43,033 nucleotides of DNA from Pseudomonadota bacterium (lineage in GTDB: Bacteria > Pseudomonadota > Gammaproteobacteria > Xanthomonadales > Xanthomonadaceae). Positions 23,905-33,632 of this stretch are shown here, in pieces. The first letter of the stretch is position 1. Every line of letters starts with the position of its first letter. A model generated the notes under the pieces. That model searched no databases, was not told the origin of the DNA, and worked only from the letters and a program-made list of their open reading frames with translations. The translations under genes were made by a program, and so were the position numbers. The DNA lies in assembly GCA_963205495.1 (NCBI GenBank), contig CAUJIN010000057.1:1-43033 (forward strand), read 5' to 3'.

Positions 23905-26406
23905 TCAATCCTCGAAGCCGTCGGCAAAGATCGCATCGCCGCCTGGCACACCCTGCTCTTCGGTCAGTGTCTTGCAGGCCGAAAACTCCGAGGTGTCGCC
24001 AGCGGGGCTGGTCACGGTCACGGTGATGGAATCGCCCACCGCGGCATCGACCTCGGGCAGCCACGCCGTGAACGGCTGGGTGCAGTTGCCGTCCGCGCAA
24101 ACGATGCAGATGCCACCGCCCGGCGGGCAATAGGGCGCATTGTCGATGGTCAGGAACATCGCGGCCAGCGGCCGCTGGCCTTCACCGTGTCCGTTGGCCT
24201 CGCAGCCGTCGCTGCCGAAGACCTCGATACGGTACGGCCCGCCGAGGGTCGACCGCAGCGTGCCCTGGACGCGGATCGGCCGGCCGAGCGGTATGACCCC
24301 GCTGTGTCGCAGTTCGGCGCTCGTCAGCACCGCGAAGTTCTGCCCGCGATTGGCGGCGCAGCCCAGGGTCGGATCGCAGATCACCGGGTCGGCGTCGTTG
24401 GCGGTCACGCCATTGACGCCCAGGTCGATGCCCAGCGCCGAGTTGCGGGCGATGTGATTGCCGACGATGGTGTTGCGGCCGCGCGCCGTGGGCATGATGC
24501 GCACGCCGTCGTCGCCGTTGCGGCCGATGACGTTGTCCGGCCCGATGCGGTTGTTGTTCGCGTCCGATTGCAGCATGACGCCCATGCGGCCGTTGCTGGA
24601 TGAGGCAAAACCGAACGCAAGGACTCCGCCACCGATGCGGTTGTCCTCGATCCGGTTGCTTCTGGCGTTCTCGCCGGAGAGCAGGATGCCGTCCTGCAGG
24701 TTGCCGCCGATGCGGTTGCCGCGGATCAGGTTGAAGCCGCCGTTGATGCGGATGCCGGTGCCGTTGGCGAGCGCGCTCATGCCATCCTTGTCGATGCCGA
24801 TCAGGTTGTTGATCACGCTGTTGTCGTTGCCGCCCAGCCCCAGGAAGGTGGTGATCAGCACGCCCACATCGGTGGAGCCGCCGATCATGTTGCGATAGGC
24901 CGCAGGATTGCCGCCGATCACGCTGAGACCGCCTCCGATCAGTGCGATGGCTTGGTTGTTCGCGGACAGAAGCGGACCGAACTGGCTGCCGATCTGGCCG
25001 CCGAACTGGTTGCCGTAAACGGCGTGGCCTTTGCCGAAGGCCAGCGAGATGGCCAGGTCAAAACCGCCGAAGGCCAGCCCGCGCACCGTGATCGGGTCGC
25101 TGCCGAGACTGCCCATGGTTTCGATGCCGATGCCACCGTTGCCGCTCAGAATCACGCAGGGCAGTGCGTTGAAACCGGATTCGCTGGTGTTCTTGACCGA
25201 ACCGGGCTGCGACCAGCCGTCGAAGTTCACGCTTTCGTGCACCTGCAGCGAGCCGGACAGGGCGATCGTCTGCGGACAGCCGCCGGGGATGTTGAAGCGG
25301 ATGCGGTTGAAGCCCGGATCGGCATTGGCGTTGGCCAGCGCCTGGGCCAGCGAGCCTGCGCCGGAGGCGTTGGTATTGGTGACGGTGAACACGCCGGTGC
25401 CGTCGACCGGCGATTCCAGCGCGCCGATGTCCACGGCGACACCGATCACGCGGGCACCGCCGGCATGATCGGTCTCCGGCAGTCCGTCGGGCACGACGCT
25501 GGTGCCGGCGTTGATCATCGGCGAGCCGACCGCCGGCACGTAGTTGGCATCGAGCTGCGGGTTGGCGGTGGTGTTCTGACCCGAACCCGGAATCAACATC
25601 GCGCCGCCGATGAAGCTGATGCCGTCATAGCGGCTGCTGGCGGCAAAGATGTGCGCCCGGCTTTCGATGTCGTTGCCGGAGACGCTGAAAATGCTGTTGT
25701 AGAAGATCGCTGTGCCCTGCCTCCCGGCGTCCAGGCTGTTCAGCCACGTCAAGCCATTGAACACCGTCGAGTTCACCATGGTCAGGGTCGAGGCCGCGTC
25801 GTAGGTGTCATCGTCATCAGCCAGATAGGTGCTGAAGGCGGTGTTGTAGGGAACGATGGTGTTGTCGGGATGACGTATCCCGTTGGTGAACAGCGAGTTC
25901 TCGACCCGTACGTTGTGGCACCACGCGACGGCATCGAACTGGGCCTGGTCGATGCGTACACGATACAGGGCGAACGTGCGCCGTTGCGCGGGGCAGGGGC
26001 TCAGGATCGGGCTTTGCATCACCAGCGAACTGCCCTGGAAGCTCATTCCGGCCACACTCGCATGGCCGGTGCTGGTGATGATATCCAGGGAGGAGTGGTT
26101 GCTGCTGACCAGTGTGGTTGCACCCGGCGTCAGCGAATAGCTGCTGCAGTCGGCGTTGTAGCCGCCGCGGATGGTCAGGCGCCCGGCCGGCAACGCGTAT
26201 TCGAGGCTTGGCTCGTAGCGCAGCTCGTTGCTCAGGTTGTAGGTGCCGGCGCGCACCTTGATCAAGCTGTCCTCGCCGTCCAGCTCGGCGTCATCGAGCG
26301 CAATCTGGAACGTTCCCGGGGTGCCGACGCAGTATTCGGCGGCGTGGGCAGGCAGGGTGCAGGCCAGCAGCAGGAAGAGGAAGGAGCGCATCAGTCGCAG
26401 GGTCAT
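23905..26406 (-). CDS. Secreted right-handed beta-helix protein
   Basis: This 833-residue protein has a signal peptide ([17 protein letters not shown], cleaved before AEYC) and many short repeats of the parallel beta-helix type in residues about 420-700 ([60 protein letters not shown]). The N-terminal half resembles polymorphic outer-membrane-protein domains ([15 protein letters not shown]). The last residues are [10 protein letters not shown], a tail shared by many exported lysobacterial proteins that may be a sorting or anchoring signal. Two close ATG codons are possible (26406 or 26391). No lyase catalytic residues are recognised. A surface or secreted adhesin-like or structural role is likely. 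Confidence 0.82.
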   Translation of the reverse strand: MTLRLMRSFLFLLLACTLPAHAAEYCVGTPGTFQIALDDAELDGEDSLIKVRAGTYNLSNELRYEPSLEYALPAGRLTIRGGYNADCSSYSLTPGATTLVSSNHSSLDIITSTGHASVAGMSFQGSSLVMQSPILSPCPAQRRTFALYRVRIDQAQFDAVAWCHNVRVENSLFTNGIRHPDNTIVPYNTAFSTYLADDDDTYDAASTLTMVNSTVFNGLTWLNSLDAGRQGTAIFYNSIFSVSGNDIESRAHIFAASSRYDGISFIGGAMLIPGSGQNTTANPQLDANYVPAVGSPMINAGTSVVPDGLPETDHAGGARVIGVAVDIGALESPVDGTGVFTVTNTNASGAGSLAQALANANADPGFNRIRFNIPGGCPQTIALSGSLQVHESVNFDGWSQPGSVKNTSESGFNALPCVILSGNGGIGIETMGSLGSDPITVRGLAFGGFDLAISLAFGKGHAVYGNQFGGQIGSQFGPLLSANNQAIALIGGGLSVIGGNPAAYRNMIGGSTDVGVLITTFLGLGGNDNSVINNLIGIDKDGMSALANGTGIRINGGFNLIRGNRIGGNLQDGILLSGENARSNRIEDNRIGGGVLAFGFASSSNGRMGVMLQSDANNNRIGPDNVIGRNGDDGVRIMPTARGRNTIVGNHIARNSALGIDLGVNGVTANDADPVICDPTLGCAANRGQNFAVLTSAELRHSGVIPLGRPIRVQGTLRSTLGGPYRIEVFGSDGCEANGHGEGQRPLAAMFLTIDNAPYCPPGGGICIVCADGNCTQPFTAWLPEVDAAVGDSITVTVTSPAGDTSEFSACKTLTEEQGVPGGDAIFADGFED

Positions 26407-26538
26407 GGCGGCGGTTCCGTGGGTGGTCGACTTCCTCCACGCGAATCGGCGCGATCAGGGGCCATGCGCGCCGGGACGGCACGCAACCCGGCCGCCTCGC
26501 CGTGGCAGAATGCCGGCCCGCCCCAAGGACATCCGCCC

Positions 26539-27126
26539 GTGCGCGTCTGCATCTACGCCTCCTCCAGCGACTACGCCCCCGCCGCCTACACCGAAGACGC
26601 CCGCCGCCTGGGTGTCCTGCTGGCGCAGGCCGGCTGCGAGATCGTCTACGGCGGCGGTTCGCGCGGTTCGATGGGGGCGATCGCCGACGGCGCGCTGTCG
26701 GTGGGTGGCCGCGTCATCGGCATCCTGCCGCGCTTCATGGCCGACCTGGAGTGGGGCCATCCCGGCCTGACCCATCTGGAGCTGGTCGGCGACATGCGCG
26801 AGCGCAAGCACCTGCTGCTCACCGGCTCGGACGCGGTGGTGGCGCTACCGGGCGGCAGCGGCACGCTGGAGGAGCTGTTCGAGGCCGTGACGCTCAAGCG
26901 CCTGGGCCTGTACGCCAATCCGATCCTGCTGCTGGACACGCTCGGCTACTGGCAGCCGCTGCTGAAGTTCATGGATGAACAGGTCATCGCGCAGCGATTC
27001 CTCAACCCCGAGCACCGCGACCTCTGGCTGCGCGTGGCCGCGCCCGAAGACGTGCTGCCCGGCATCGCCTCGGCGCCGCGCTGGGGCGAGGACGCGCGCG
27101 GCCTGGCGGCGGTGCGGGCCGGCTGA
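26539..27126 (+). CDS. LOG family (TIGR00730) nucleotide hydrolase
   Basis: This 195-residue Rossmann-like protein carries the LOG signatures GGGSRGSMGAIADGAL (38-53), MRERK (86-90) and PGGSGTLEE (104-112). LOG enzymes release the base from nucleoside 5'-monophosphates, classically cytokinin riboside monophosphates. In bacteria the cellular substrate is often a purine nucleotide. The start is a GTG at 26539 with AAGGA nine bases upstream. Conserved VCIYASSSD follows at once, and no in-frame ATG gives a sensible N-terminus. It is divergent from the beta-helix gene and appears to be transcribed alone. Confidence 0.9.
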   Translation: MRVCIYASSSDYAPAAYTEDARRLGVLLAQAGCEIVYGGGSRGSMGAIADGALSVGGRVIGILPRFMADLEWGHPGLTHLELVGDMRERKHLLLTGSDAVVALPGGSGTLEELFEAVTLKRLGLYANPILLLDTLGYWQPLLKFMDEQVIAQRFLNPEHRDLWLRVAAPEDVLPGIASAPRWGEDARGLAAVRAG

Positions 27127-27174
27127 GAAGGCGGGGCGATTTTCCCGGGGCGGGCGGCGCCGGGTTGCCGCGAT

Positions 27175-27564
27175 TCAGCCTTCCTCGCCCGCGCCGCCCG
27201 AAGGTTCGTCGAAACCGAAGTGGAACTCCATCGAGGGCGCTTCACCGCCTTCGCCGGAAATCTCGCGCACGGCCGAGACGGCCAGCGCCGCGGCGCGGCC
27301 GCGCGAAGGCGGGATCAGCGCCACCTGCGCCTCGGCCTGGGCCGCAAGCTCGGCGCGGCGCTCCTCCGGCACCTTCTGCCAATGGCAGCCCAGGAGCGTG
27401 CCTTCCAGCGCGTAGAGCATGTTGAGGCTGGGGCGGAATCCGGCGCGCTTGCACTTGACGTAGGCCGCCACCGCGCCGACCTCGATCAGGTCTTCCTGGC
27501 TGCGGATGCCCACCTGGCGCAGCCAGGCGACGGACTTGGGCCCGATCTTCAGCGGTGTGCTCAT
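27175..27564 (-). CDS. TfoX/Sxy C-terminal domain protein
   Basis: This 129-residue protein consists of a TfoX C-terminal domain (residues about 5-85: IGPKSVAWLRQVGIRSQEDLIEVGAVAAY, then PSLNMLYALEGTLLGCHW) without the TfoX N-terminal domain, followed by an acidic glycine-rich tail. Stand-alone TfoX_C proteins are common in xanthomonads. The domain resembles helix-hairpin-helix-like folds and is related to the competence regulator Sxy, but a competence role is not shown. Its ATG overlaps the stop codon of the free methionine sulfoxide reductase gene (ATGA), which indicates translational coupling. Confidence 0.83.
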   Translation of the reverse strand: MSTPLKIGPKSVAWLRQVGIRSQEDLIEVGAVAAYVKCKRAGFRPSLNMLYALEGTLLGCHWQKVPEERRAELAAQAEAQVALIPPSRGRAAALAVSAVREISGEGGEAPSMEFHFGFDEPSGGAGEEG

Positions 27565-28043
27565 CGGATCGACTCCAGATAAAGCGCGGCCAGCGCCGCA
27601 AGACCCGCCGCGTCGTCTTCGTCGAAGCGCGCCGGCTCCGGGCTGTCGAGGTCGAACACGCCGACCAGCGCGTCGCCCTCGTACAGCGGCACGACCAGCT
27701 CCGAGCGCGAGGCCGAATCGCAGGCGATGTGGCCGGGGAAGGCGTGGACATCGGCCACACGCTGGATCTGCCGCGTGACGGCGGCGGTACCGCACACCCC
27801 GCGCCCGAGCGCGATCCGCACGCAGGCGGGCTGGCCCTGGAACGGGCCGACCACCAGTTCGCGGCCGTCGTGGAAATAGAACCCGACCCAGTTGAGCGCG
27901 GGCAGCGCGTGGTACACCAGCGCCGACAGGTTGGCGGCATTGGCGACGCGGTCGCGCTCGCCGTGCAGCAGCGCGCGCGCCTGCTCCAGAAGCTGCGCGT
28001 ATTGTTCGGCTTTGCTGCCCGAAAGCGCCTGTGCGTGGAACAT
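27561..28043 (-). CDS. msrC: Free methionine-(R)-sulfoxide reductase (GAF domain)
   Basis: This 160-residue single-GAF protein reduces free methionine-(R)-sulfoxide in the cytosol. The three catalytic cysteines are in the family pattern: C74 (PACVRI), C84 (GVCGTAA) and C108 (HIACDSASRSELVVPL). N-terminal NLSALVYHALPALNWVGFYF is also typical. The ATG at 28043 has AAGGGGA upstream. A further upstream in-frame ATG lies within the end of the SulP transporter gene and is unlikely. It is 67 bases after that gene and overlaps the TfoX-domain gene by 4 bases. Confidence 0.93.
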   Translation of the reverse strand: MFHAQALSGSKAEQYAQLLEQARALLHGERDRVANAANLSALVYHALPALNWVGFYFHDGRELVVGPFQGQPACVRIALGRGVCGTAAVTRQIQRVADVHAFPGHIACDSASRSELVVPLYEGDALVGVFDLDSPEPARFDEDDAAGLAALAALYLESIR

Positions 28044-28110
28044 CGGCGTCCCCTTTGAAAACCGGATCAATCGATCAGTGTAGCGGGGTGCGCACGCGGG
28101 CGCAGAACGA

Positions 28111-29796
28111 TCAGCCCTGACGCAGGTGCTCCTGCGCCATCGCAATGGCAGCGGGGAAGTCGCTCGCCATGCCGAGCAGGGCCGGGTGACGGGACAGCTC
28201 CATGCGATCCACGGTGCGACGTGGCTGCGGCTGCAGGCCGGAGAAGACCACGCGCATCCCGCGCCGCTGGCAGCGGTCGAGCAGGCCCTTGAGCGCGGTC
28301 ACGCCGGAAGCGTCCATGATCGGCACCATGCGGGTACGCAGAATGAAGACGCGCGTGGCGCGTGGCACCTGATCGAGCACGTTGTCGATGCGGCTGACCG
28401 CGGCGAAGAACAGCGGCCCCGACACCCGGCAGGCCTCCACGCCCGCCGGCAGCGCCTCACGCTGGCTGGATCCGGCCTCGTCGCCGGCTTCGTCCAGCAC
28501 GGCCTGATCGGGCGCATCGGCTTCGATTTCCACGACCTGGCTCATGCGGTTCATGAAGACGAAGGCCGCCATCACCACGCCCACCTCGATGGCGACGGTG
28601 AGGTCGAACATCACGGTCAGCGCGAAGGTGGCCAGCAGCACCAGCCGATCGCCCCAGGACGAGCGCAGGAGGTAGCCGAAGCGCTCCACTTCGCTCATGT
28701 TCCAGGCCACCATCAGCAGCACGGCGGCGAGCGCGGGCAGCGGCACATAGCGCATCAGCGGCGCCAGCAGCAGCATGAAGGCGAGCAGGAACACCGCGTG
28801 CAGGATGCCGGTCATGGGCGAGCGGGCGCCCGAGCGGATGCCGGTGGCGGTGCGCGCGATCGCGCCGGTGGCCGGCAGGCCGCCGATCAGGGCCGAGCCG
28901 ACGTTGGCCACGCCCTGCGCCACCAGCTCGGCGTTGGAACGGTGGCGGCCGTCGATCATGCCGTCGGCCACCACCGCCGAAAGCAGCGACTCGACGCCGG
29001 CGAGGAAGGCGATGGTGAAGGCGGCGGGCAGGAGCTCGAGCGCACGATCGAACGGAATCTGCGGCAGCGCCAGGCTCGGCAGGCTGCGCGGCAGCTCGCC
29101 GAAGGTCGAGCCGATGGTGGCCACCGGCAGCGCCAGCGCCGCCAGCGAACCGGCCGCCACCGCGATCAGCAGCACCGGCCACTGCGGCCGCCAGCGCTTG
29201 ATCGCGACGATGAGCGCAAGGCAGGCCAGGGTCAGGCCCAGCGCCGCCGGGCTGAAGCTGTCCATGTGCGAGAAATAGGCCTTCCAGCGCGCGATGAACT
29301 CGCCCGGCAGGTGCGCGATCTCCAGCCCCAGCGCGTCCTTGACCTGGCTGACGAAGATCGTGACCGCGATGCCGGCTGTGAATCCGGTGATGACCGGCTG
29401 GGGCATGAACTTCATCAGGTTGCCCAGCCGCAGCGCGCCGGCCGCGATCAGCATCAGGCCGGCCATCAGGGTGCAGGCGATCAGGCCACCGTAGCCGAAC
29501 TTCTCGATCACGTTGAAGACGACCGGGATGAAGGCCGCCGTCGGGCCGCCGATCTGCACCTTGGACCCGCCCAGGGCCGAGATCAGGAAGCCGGCGACGA
29601 TGGCGGTGTGCAGGCCCTTGTCGGGCGTGGTGCCCGAGGCGATCGCCAGCGCCATCGCCAGCGGCAGGGCCACCACCGCCACGGTGAAGCCGGCGATGGC
29701 GTCGGCGCGCAGGTCGCGCAGGGTGTAGCCGTGCCGCAGGATGGAGACGAGCTTGGGTTCGAACTGGCCGCCGGGAAGGCGCCTGGTCGCGTTCAT
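28111..29796 (-). CDS. SulP family anion transporter with STAS domain
   Basis: This 561-residue inner-membrane transporter has the SulP core (LRADAIAGFTVAVVALPLAMALAIASG at about 28-54, QIGGPTAAFIPV at about 81-92, GLPATGAIARTATGIRSGARSP at about 303-324) and about 14 membrane helices. A cytosolic STAS domain follows (about 445-550, with FFAAVSRIDNVL, VPIMDASGVTALKGLLDRC and RGMRVVFSG). The substrate could be sulfate, bicarbonate or a dicarboxylate and cannot be read from sequence. It lies 12 bases after the lipoprotein gene, so the two are probably co-transcribed. Confidence 0.93.
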   Translation of the reverse strand: MNATRRLPGGQFEPKLVSILRHGYTLRDLRADAIAGFTVAVVALPLAMALAIASGTTPDKGLHTAIVAGFLISALGGSKVQIGGPTAAFIPVVFNVIEKFGYGGLIACTLMAGLMLIAAGALRLGNLMKFMPQPVITGFTAGIAVTIFVSQVKDALGLEIAHLPGEFIARWKAYFSHMDSFSPAALGLTLACLALIVAIKRWRPQWPVLLIAVAAGSLAALALPVATIGSTFGELPRSLPSLALPQIPFDRALELLPAAFTIAFLAGVESLLSAVVADGMIDGRHRSNAELVAQGVANVGSALIGGLPATGAIARTATGIRSGARSPMTGILHAVFLLAFMLLLAPLMRYVPLPALAAVLLMVAWNMSEVERFGYLLRSSWGDRLVLLATFALTVMFDLTVAIEVGVVMAAFVFMNRMSQVVEIEADAPDQAVLDEAGDEAGSSQREALPAGVEACRVSGPLFFAAVSRIDNVLDQVPRATRVFILRTRMVPIMDASGVTALKGLLDRCQRRGMRVVFSGLQPQPRRTVDRMELSRHPALLGMASDFPAAIAMAQEHLRQG

Positions 29797-29808
29797 CGGT
29801 TCAGGGGC

Positions 29809-30237
29809 TCAGCGCGCGGTGGAAGCGATCTTCGGCAAGCCCGTGGTCAGCCACCAGCGCCGCGCCGCCGGATCCCAGCGCCAGCGCTGGCGATCCTGGA
29901 TGACGCGCTCGGTCAGGGTGTGGCGATTGACGAGGCGTATCTCGACCTGCTGCATCAGTTCGTTCTCCGACAGCATCTCGCTGCCGGTCACCTGATAGCC
30001 GGTCACCTGGATCTGTTCGAAACGCTCGCGTTCGAGCGCGGTCATCGGGTGCTGGCGGGCATACTCGGGATCGACCATCGACCAGGCATCGTCGATGTGG
30101 CCCCAGCGGATCGCTCCGGCGTAGGCGAACAGGGTGTTGTCGCGGAGGTCGTTCTGCGAGCCCACGCCGCAGGCGGCGAGCAGCGCCAGCGCGAAGGCGG
30201 CAAGAAACAGGCGGAGACGAAGGATCGGGCGGTTCAT
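29809..30237 (-). CDS. Small lipoprotein of unknown function
   Basis: This 142-residue protein has a lipoprotein signal peptide (LFLAAFALALLAAC, lipid-modified Cys about 23). The mature part has a repeated aromatic and charged pattern (FAYAGAIRWGHIDDAWSMVDPEYARQHP) and a final beta sheet (RQRWRWDPAARRWWLTTGLP), reminiscent of the NTF2-like or DUF4878-type lipoproteins of unknown role. The start at 30237 gives a normal signal peptide. An upstream extension overlapping the rhodanese gene does not. It sits between the rhodanese and SulP genes in a leftward run. Confidence 0.8.
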   Translation of the reverse strand: MNRPILRLRLFLAAFALALLAACGVGSQNDLRDNTLFAYAGAIRWGHIDDAWSMVDPEYARQHPMTALERERFEQIQVTGYQVTGSEMLSENELMQQVEIRLVNRHTLTERVIQDRQRWRWDPAARRWWLTTGLPKIASTAR

Positions 30238-30292
30238 GCCGTCATTCTTGCGCATCCGTGCGCCGCGCGCGAGCCGCGCGGCGGAGCATGCA

Positions 30293-30727
30293 TCAGCGCC
30301 CGCGCGCCAGCGGCAGGTCGGCGGCCTGCCAGGCACCGATGCCGCCGTCCAGCCAGTGCACGCGCTTGAAGCCGGCCTTGACCAGACGCTTTGCGGCCTG
30401 CGCGGACACCATGCCGTTGCGGCACACCACGGCGATCGGCAGCTCCTGGGCCTTGGCCAGGAGCTTGTTCTCCGGATCGAACTGGCTCATCACCACGTTC
30501 CTGGAGCCGACGATGTGGCCTTTCTCGAAGTCGTTGAGCGGGCTCACGTCCACCACCAGCGCGTTCTCGCGGTTGATGAGATGGGTCAGCAGCGCCGGGG
30601 TGAGGGCACGATAGCCGCGCGTGAAGCGCGACAGCTCGTTGGCGATCAGGGCGAAGGTGACGGCGACCAATCCGAGCGAAAGGATCGGATGGGCGCTGAT
30701 GAATTCGGGCAGGCGTTCGAGGAACAC
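30293..30727 (-). CDS. Membrane-anchored rhodanese-like protein (YibN-like)
   Basis: This 144-residue protein has an N-terminal membrane helix (about 12-30, AHPILSLGLVAVTFALIAN) and a single rhodanese domain (about 45-140: LINRENALVVDVSPLNDFEKGHIVGSRNV, WLDGGIGAWQAADLPLARG). The active-site cysteine is present (C102 in VVCRNGMVS). E. coli YibN has the same layout. It probably handles sulfane sulfur at the membrane. The start is taken as a GTG at 30727, since the frame continues upstream antisense through speE without homology character. speE ends 14 bases upstream. Confidence 0.82.
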   Translation of the reverse strand: MFLERLPEFISAHPILSLGLVAVTFALIANELSRFTRGYRALTPALLTHLINRENALVVDVSPLNDFEKGHIVGSRNVVMSQFDPENKLLAKAQELPIAVVCRNGMVSAQAAKRLVKAGFKRVHWLDGGIGAWQAADLPLARGR

Positions 30728-30741
30728 GGCGCGGTCCTGGC

Positions 30742-31596
30742 TCAGTCGCCCAGCTCGCGCATGAACTCGGGACTGGCGAGCGCGGCGCGGTGGATGTCGA
30801 CGTTGTAGTAGCGGGTGGGAAAGGTCTTGGAGTGCGCGCCGCGCTCGCGGAAGCCGCTCAGCTCGGCCCCCTTGCGCGCCAGCGTGCAGCTCCACCAGCC
30901 GGTGGGATAGCAGGGCTGGGGGAAGGGCAGGGTGCGGAAGTGCGCGAAACCGGCAGCCGCCATGTGGTGGCGCATCGACTTGATCAGCGACAGATGCACC
31001 AGCGGCGATTCGGACTGCTGCACGAGGATGCCGCCGGGCCGCAGCGCGCGGTGGCAGGAGGCGTAGAAGGCCTCGTTGAACAGGCCCTCGGCCGGCCCGA
31101 CCGGGTCGGTGGAATCCACGATGATGACGTCCACGCTCTCGGGCGCGGCGTTCTTCATGTAGGCGATGCCGTCGTCGAACAGGAGCTGGGCGCGCGGATC
31201 GGCGTTGGAGTCGCACAGTTCGGGAAAGTGCTTTTCGGCCATGCGCGTGACCTGCTCGTCGATGTCCACCTGCACGGCGTGCTCGACTTCCTTGTGCTTG
31301 AGCACCTCGCGCAGCGTGCCGCAGTCGCCGCCGCCGATGATGACCACGCGCTTGGGATTGGAATGGGTGAACAGCACCGGATGCGACATCATTTCGTGGT
31401 AGAGGAAGTTGTCGCGCGTGGTGAGCATGATGGCGCCGTCGATCACCATCAGCTTGCCCCAGTCGGTGGTGCTCCAGATCTCGATCTTCTGGAACGGCGA
31501 CTGCACCTCGTCCACCTTGCCGGTGACGCGGAACCCGATCGCCGACCCCGAATGCTCGAAGTTTTCGTAGAACCAGGGGGCAGATTCGGCGCTCAT
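30742..31596 (-). CDS. speE: Spermidine synthase (polyamine aminopropyltransferase)
   Basis: This 284-residue cytosolic enzyme transfers an aminopropyl group from decarboxylated S-adenosylmethionine to putrescine. The nucleotide-binding motif GGGDCG (88-93) has Asp-Cys where many family members have Glu-Gly. The catalytic region VDSTDP (160-165, with D161 and D164) and the substrate loop GKLMVIDGAIMLTTRDNFLYHEMM (48-70) are present, and the C-terminal YYNVDIHRAALASP is typical. A GGAAA site precedes the ATG. speA and speD are not in the window. It begins the leftward run that continues with the rhodanese, lipoprotein and SulP genes. Confidence 0.95.
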   Translation of the reverse strand: MSAESAPWFYENFEHSGSAIGFRVTGKVDEVQSPFQKIEIWSTTDWGKLMVIDGAIMLTTRDNFLYHEMMSHPVLFTHSNPKRVVIIGGGDCGTLREVLKHKEVEHAVQVDIDEQVTRMAEKHFPELCDSNADPRAQLLFDDGIAYMKNAAPESVDVIIVDSTDPVGPAEGLFNEAFYASCHRALRPGGILVQQSESPLVHLSLIKSMRHHMAAAGFAHFRTLPFPQPCYPTGWWSCTLARKGAELSGFRERGAHSKTFPTRYYNVDIHRAALASPEFMRELGD

Positions 31597-31706
31597 GGAG
31601 TTTCCGGAAGGTCAGAAAAGAAAAGGTACAGCCGGCGGATTGTAGCCGATGCGGGAGATCGGAGGGTCGCGCGGATCGCCGGCTCCCGCCGGTTGGCTGC
31701 GCCCGG

Positions 31707-33545
31707 CTAGCGCCCGCCGCGCGCCAGCAGCACCGCGTCGATGGCGGCCGGATCGGGCGTCCTGACGCGCCAGGCCACCTCGCCGCCACCGCAGTCGTAG
31801 TAGCGCGCGATGCGCGTATCGGCCAGCGCGGTGGCGGGCTGGCCGTCGATCCATACCTCGATCTGCGCGCGGTTGAGCAGCGGGGTCAGGTTGGTCAGGA
31901 CCAGCAGGGCGCCCTCCGGACAAACCGCACGTCCTTCCAGCACGCGGTCGCCCGCCGCATCGAAAGGCGCCTGGCGCTCCGGCCGGTAGCGCACGTCCAC
32001 CTCGGCGAGCCGGCCGTCCCGGGTCAGCGACCGCAGCGGCGCGCGCAGCACCTGGCCGAAGCGCACCGTCCCGATTTCGAAGCCCAGCTCGCGCGCCAGC
32101 CCCGCCGGCACGCCGGCCAGATGGTGCGAACCGGCCGCGCCGCCGAGCTGCGGCAGGTTGTGCGGCGTGCAGTGCAGCCGCGCCGCCACGCCCTGGCTGA
32201 AATCGAACACCGCGGCCAGCTCGCCGTGCAGCGTGACCGGTTCCGCCTCGGCGCAGGCTTCGCGCGCCAGCGCGTCGAACTGGCGCACCGACAGCCACGG
32301 GCTGAACTGCGCCGGCAACGCGCGCGAAGCGGCGACATCACCCACGCTGGCGCCGGGCAGCAGGATCCGGCCTTCCGCCTCCAGCCCGATGCGCTGCGCC
32401 AGCGCCAGCGCCGCCGCCGCCACGGCGGCCAGCGACAGCGCGGCCAGCGCCGCATCGCGGTGCGCGCGGTCGTGCAGCAGACCCCAGCCGCCCAGCGCCA
32501 GCAGCGCCGCTCCCGGCGGCGCAAGCGCATAGGTCATCCAGCTCGGCGTCGCATCGCGCAGGATCGCGAGGAAAAGCAGGGCGAACACCGCATAGCCGCC
32601 GAGCGCCAGCAGCCAGCGCCGGGCGCGACGCGCGGCTTCGCCGGATGCGGTGGAAAGCAGCAGGACGGCGCCGCCCGCGGCGACCAGCAGGAGCAGGCCG
32701 TGGAGCAGCCAGACCAGTGCCGCCGGAAGCGGCAGCAGGAAGCGCCCGCCGAACCACGCGCCGCCGGTCAAAAGCGCCCAGGCGATCTGCGGCAGGCGCG
32801 CCAGGCGTGCGGCCGAATCCGCCTCCTGCAAATAGCCCAGACTGGCCGCGGCCTGCGGCCAGCCGGCGCGCATTTCCGCCAGCATCGCCGGCACGAACGG
32901 CAGCACGAACAGCACCGCACCCAGCGCCAGCCAGGGCCAGTGCGCGCGCGTGCGCAGCGCCCGCCACGCCGCCGGCAGCAGCGCGGGCGCCGCGATCAGC
33001 GCGGTGGGGTGGGCGTGCAGCGCCAGCGCCAGCGCACCCGCGCCCAGCGCGAGCAGCACCGGACGACGATCCTGCCAGGCCGCCAGCGCCAGCCAGAACG
33101 TCGCCAGCACCGCGGTTTCCACCACGCTGGTGTGTGCGATGACCAGGGTGCCGACGCTGCTCCAGCCCGGCAGCGAGATCGCCAGCGCCATGAGCAGGCC
33201 CAGACGCGCGTCGAGCATGCGGCGCCCGACCAGGAAGGCCAGCGGAATCTTCAGCGCCGCGATCGCGCCGGTGAAGATCGCCGCCGCGGTCACGCTGCCC
33301 CACAGCCGCAGCGGCAGCGCGAGCGCGTAGAACCACACCGGCCCCAGCTTCCAGCGTCCGAACAGGCTCGGGCCGTACTCCGGATACGGCCCGCCGTGGC
33401 CGATCGCCCAGGCGTTGGCGAGATCGCGGCCCGAATCGGTCACCAGCGTGGCAAAGGCGAACAGCGCCAGATGCAGGCCCGCGAGCAGCGCCAGCGCCGC
33501 GAGGACGCCGGCGGCTCTCCCGTCGGGGCGTGCGGACAGGTGCAT
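31707..33545 (-). CDS. GT-C-like polytopic membrane protein (probable glycosyltransferase)
   Basis: This 612-residue protein has about 11-12 membrane helices in residues 10-420 and a soluble C-terminal domain. The first periplasmic loop reads TDSGRDLANAWAIGHGG, placing acidic and aromatic residues where GT-C enzymes of the dolichyl/undecaprenyl-phosphate-sugar type carry their catalytic Asp. The start at 33545 gives the first helix directly. Upstream in-frame sequence overlaps the divergent lipoate-ligase gene. The soluble C-terminal part (about 430-612) is not recognised. Its role may be transfer of a sugar to a lipid, polysaccharide or protein. The substrate is unknown and a non-catalytic membrane protein cannot be excluded. 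Confidence 0.7.
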   Translation of the reverse strand: MHLSARPDGRAAGVLAALALLAGLHLALFAFATLVTDSGRDLANAWAIGHGGPYPEYGPSLFGRWKLGPVWFYALALPLRLWGSVTAAAIFTGAIAALKIPLAFLVGRRMLDARLGLLMALAISLPGWSSVGTLVIAHTSVVETAVLATFWLALAAWQDRRPVLLALGAGALALALHAHPTALIAAPALLPAAWRALRTRAHWPWLALGAVLFVLPFVPAMLAEMRAGWPQAAASLGYLQEADSAARLARLPQIAWALLTGGAWFGGRFLLPLPAALVWLLHGLLLLVAAGGAVLLLSTASGEAARRARRWLLALGGYAVFALLFLAILRDATPSWMTYALAPPGAALLALGGWGLLHDRAHRDAALAALSLAAVAAAALALAQRIGLEAEGRILLPGASVGDVAASRALPAQFSPWLSVRQFDALAREACAEAEPVTLHGELAAVFDFSQGVAARLHCTPHNLPQLGGAAGSHHLAGVPAGLARELGFEIGTVRFGQVLRAPLRSLTRDGRLAEVDVRYRPERQAPFDAAGDRVLEGRAVCPEGALLVLTNLTPLLNRAQIEVWIDGQPATALADTRIARYYDCGGGEVAWRVRTPDPAAIDAVLLARGGR

Positions 33546-33632
33546 CAGACGCGGACCGAAGCGCGGACGTTGGGCAGGAAGCGCATGGGCCAAGCTTAGC
33601 CGGAAGCGTTCCCGCGGCACTAAACTGCGCGG

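Noticed and set aside
24420..24760. Repeated NRIGG-like units as a possible DNA tandem repeat or CRISPR
   Set aside because: The repeats are at protein level (beta-helix coils of variable length). The DNA units differ and there are no uniform spacers.
28126..30369. Open frame of 747 codons opposite the SulP transporter and lipoprotein
   Set aside because: Its composition is dominated by Arg, Gln, Gly and His, typical of antisense shadow frames, and it contains no family motif.
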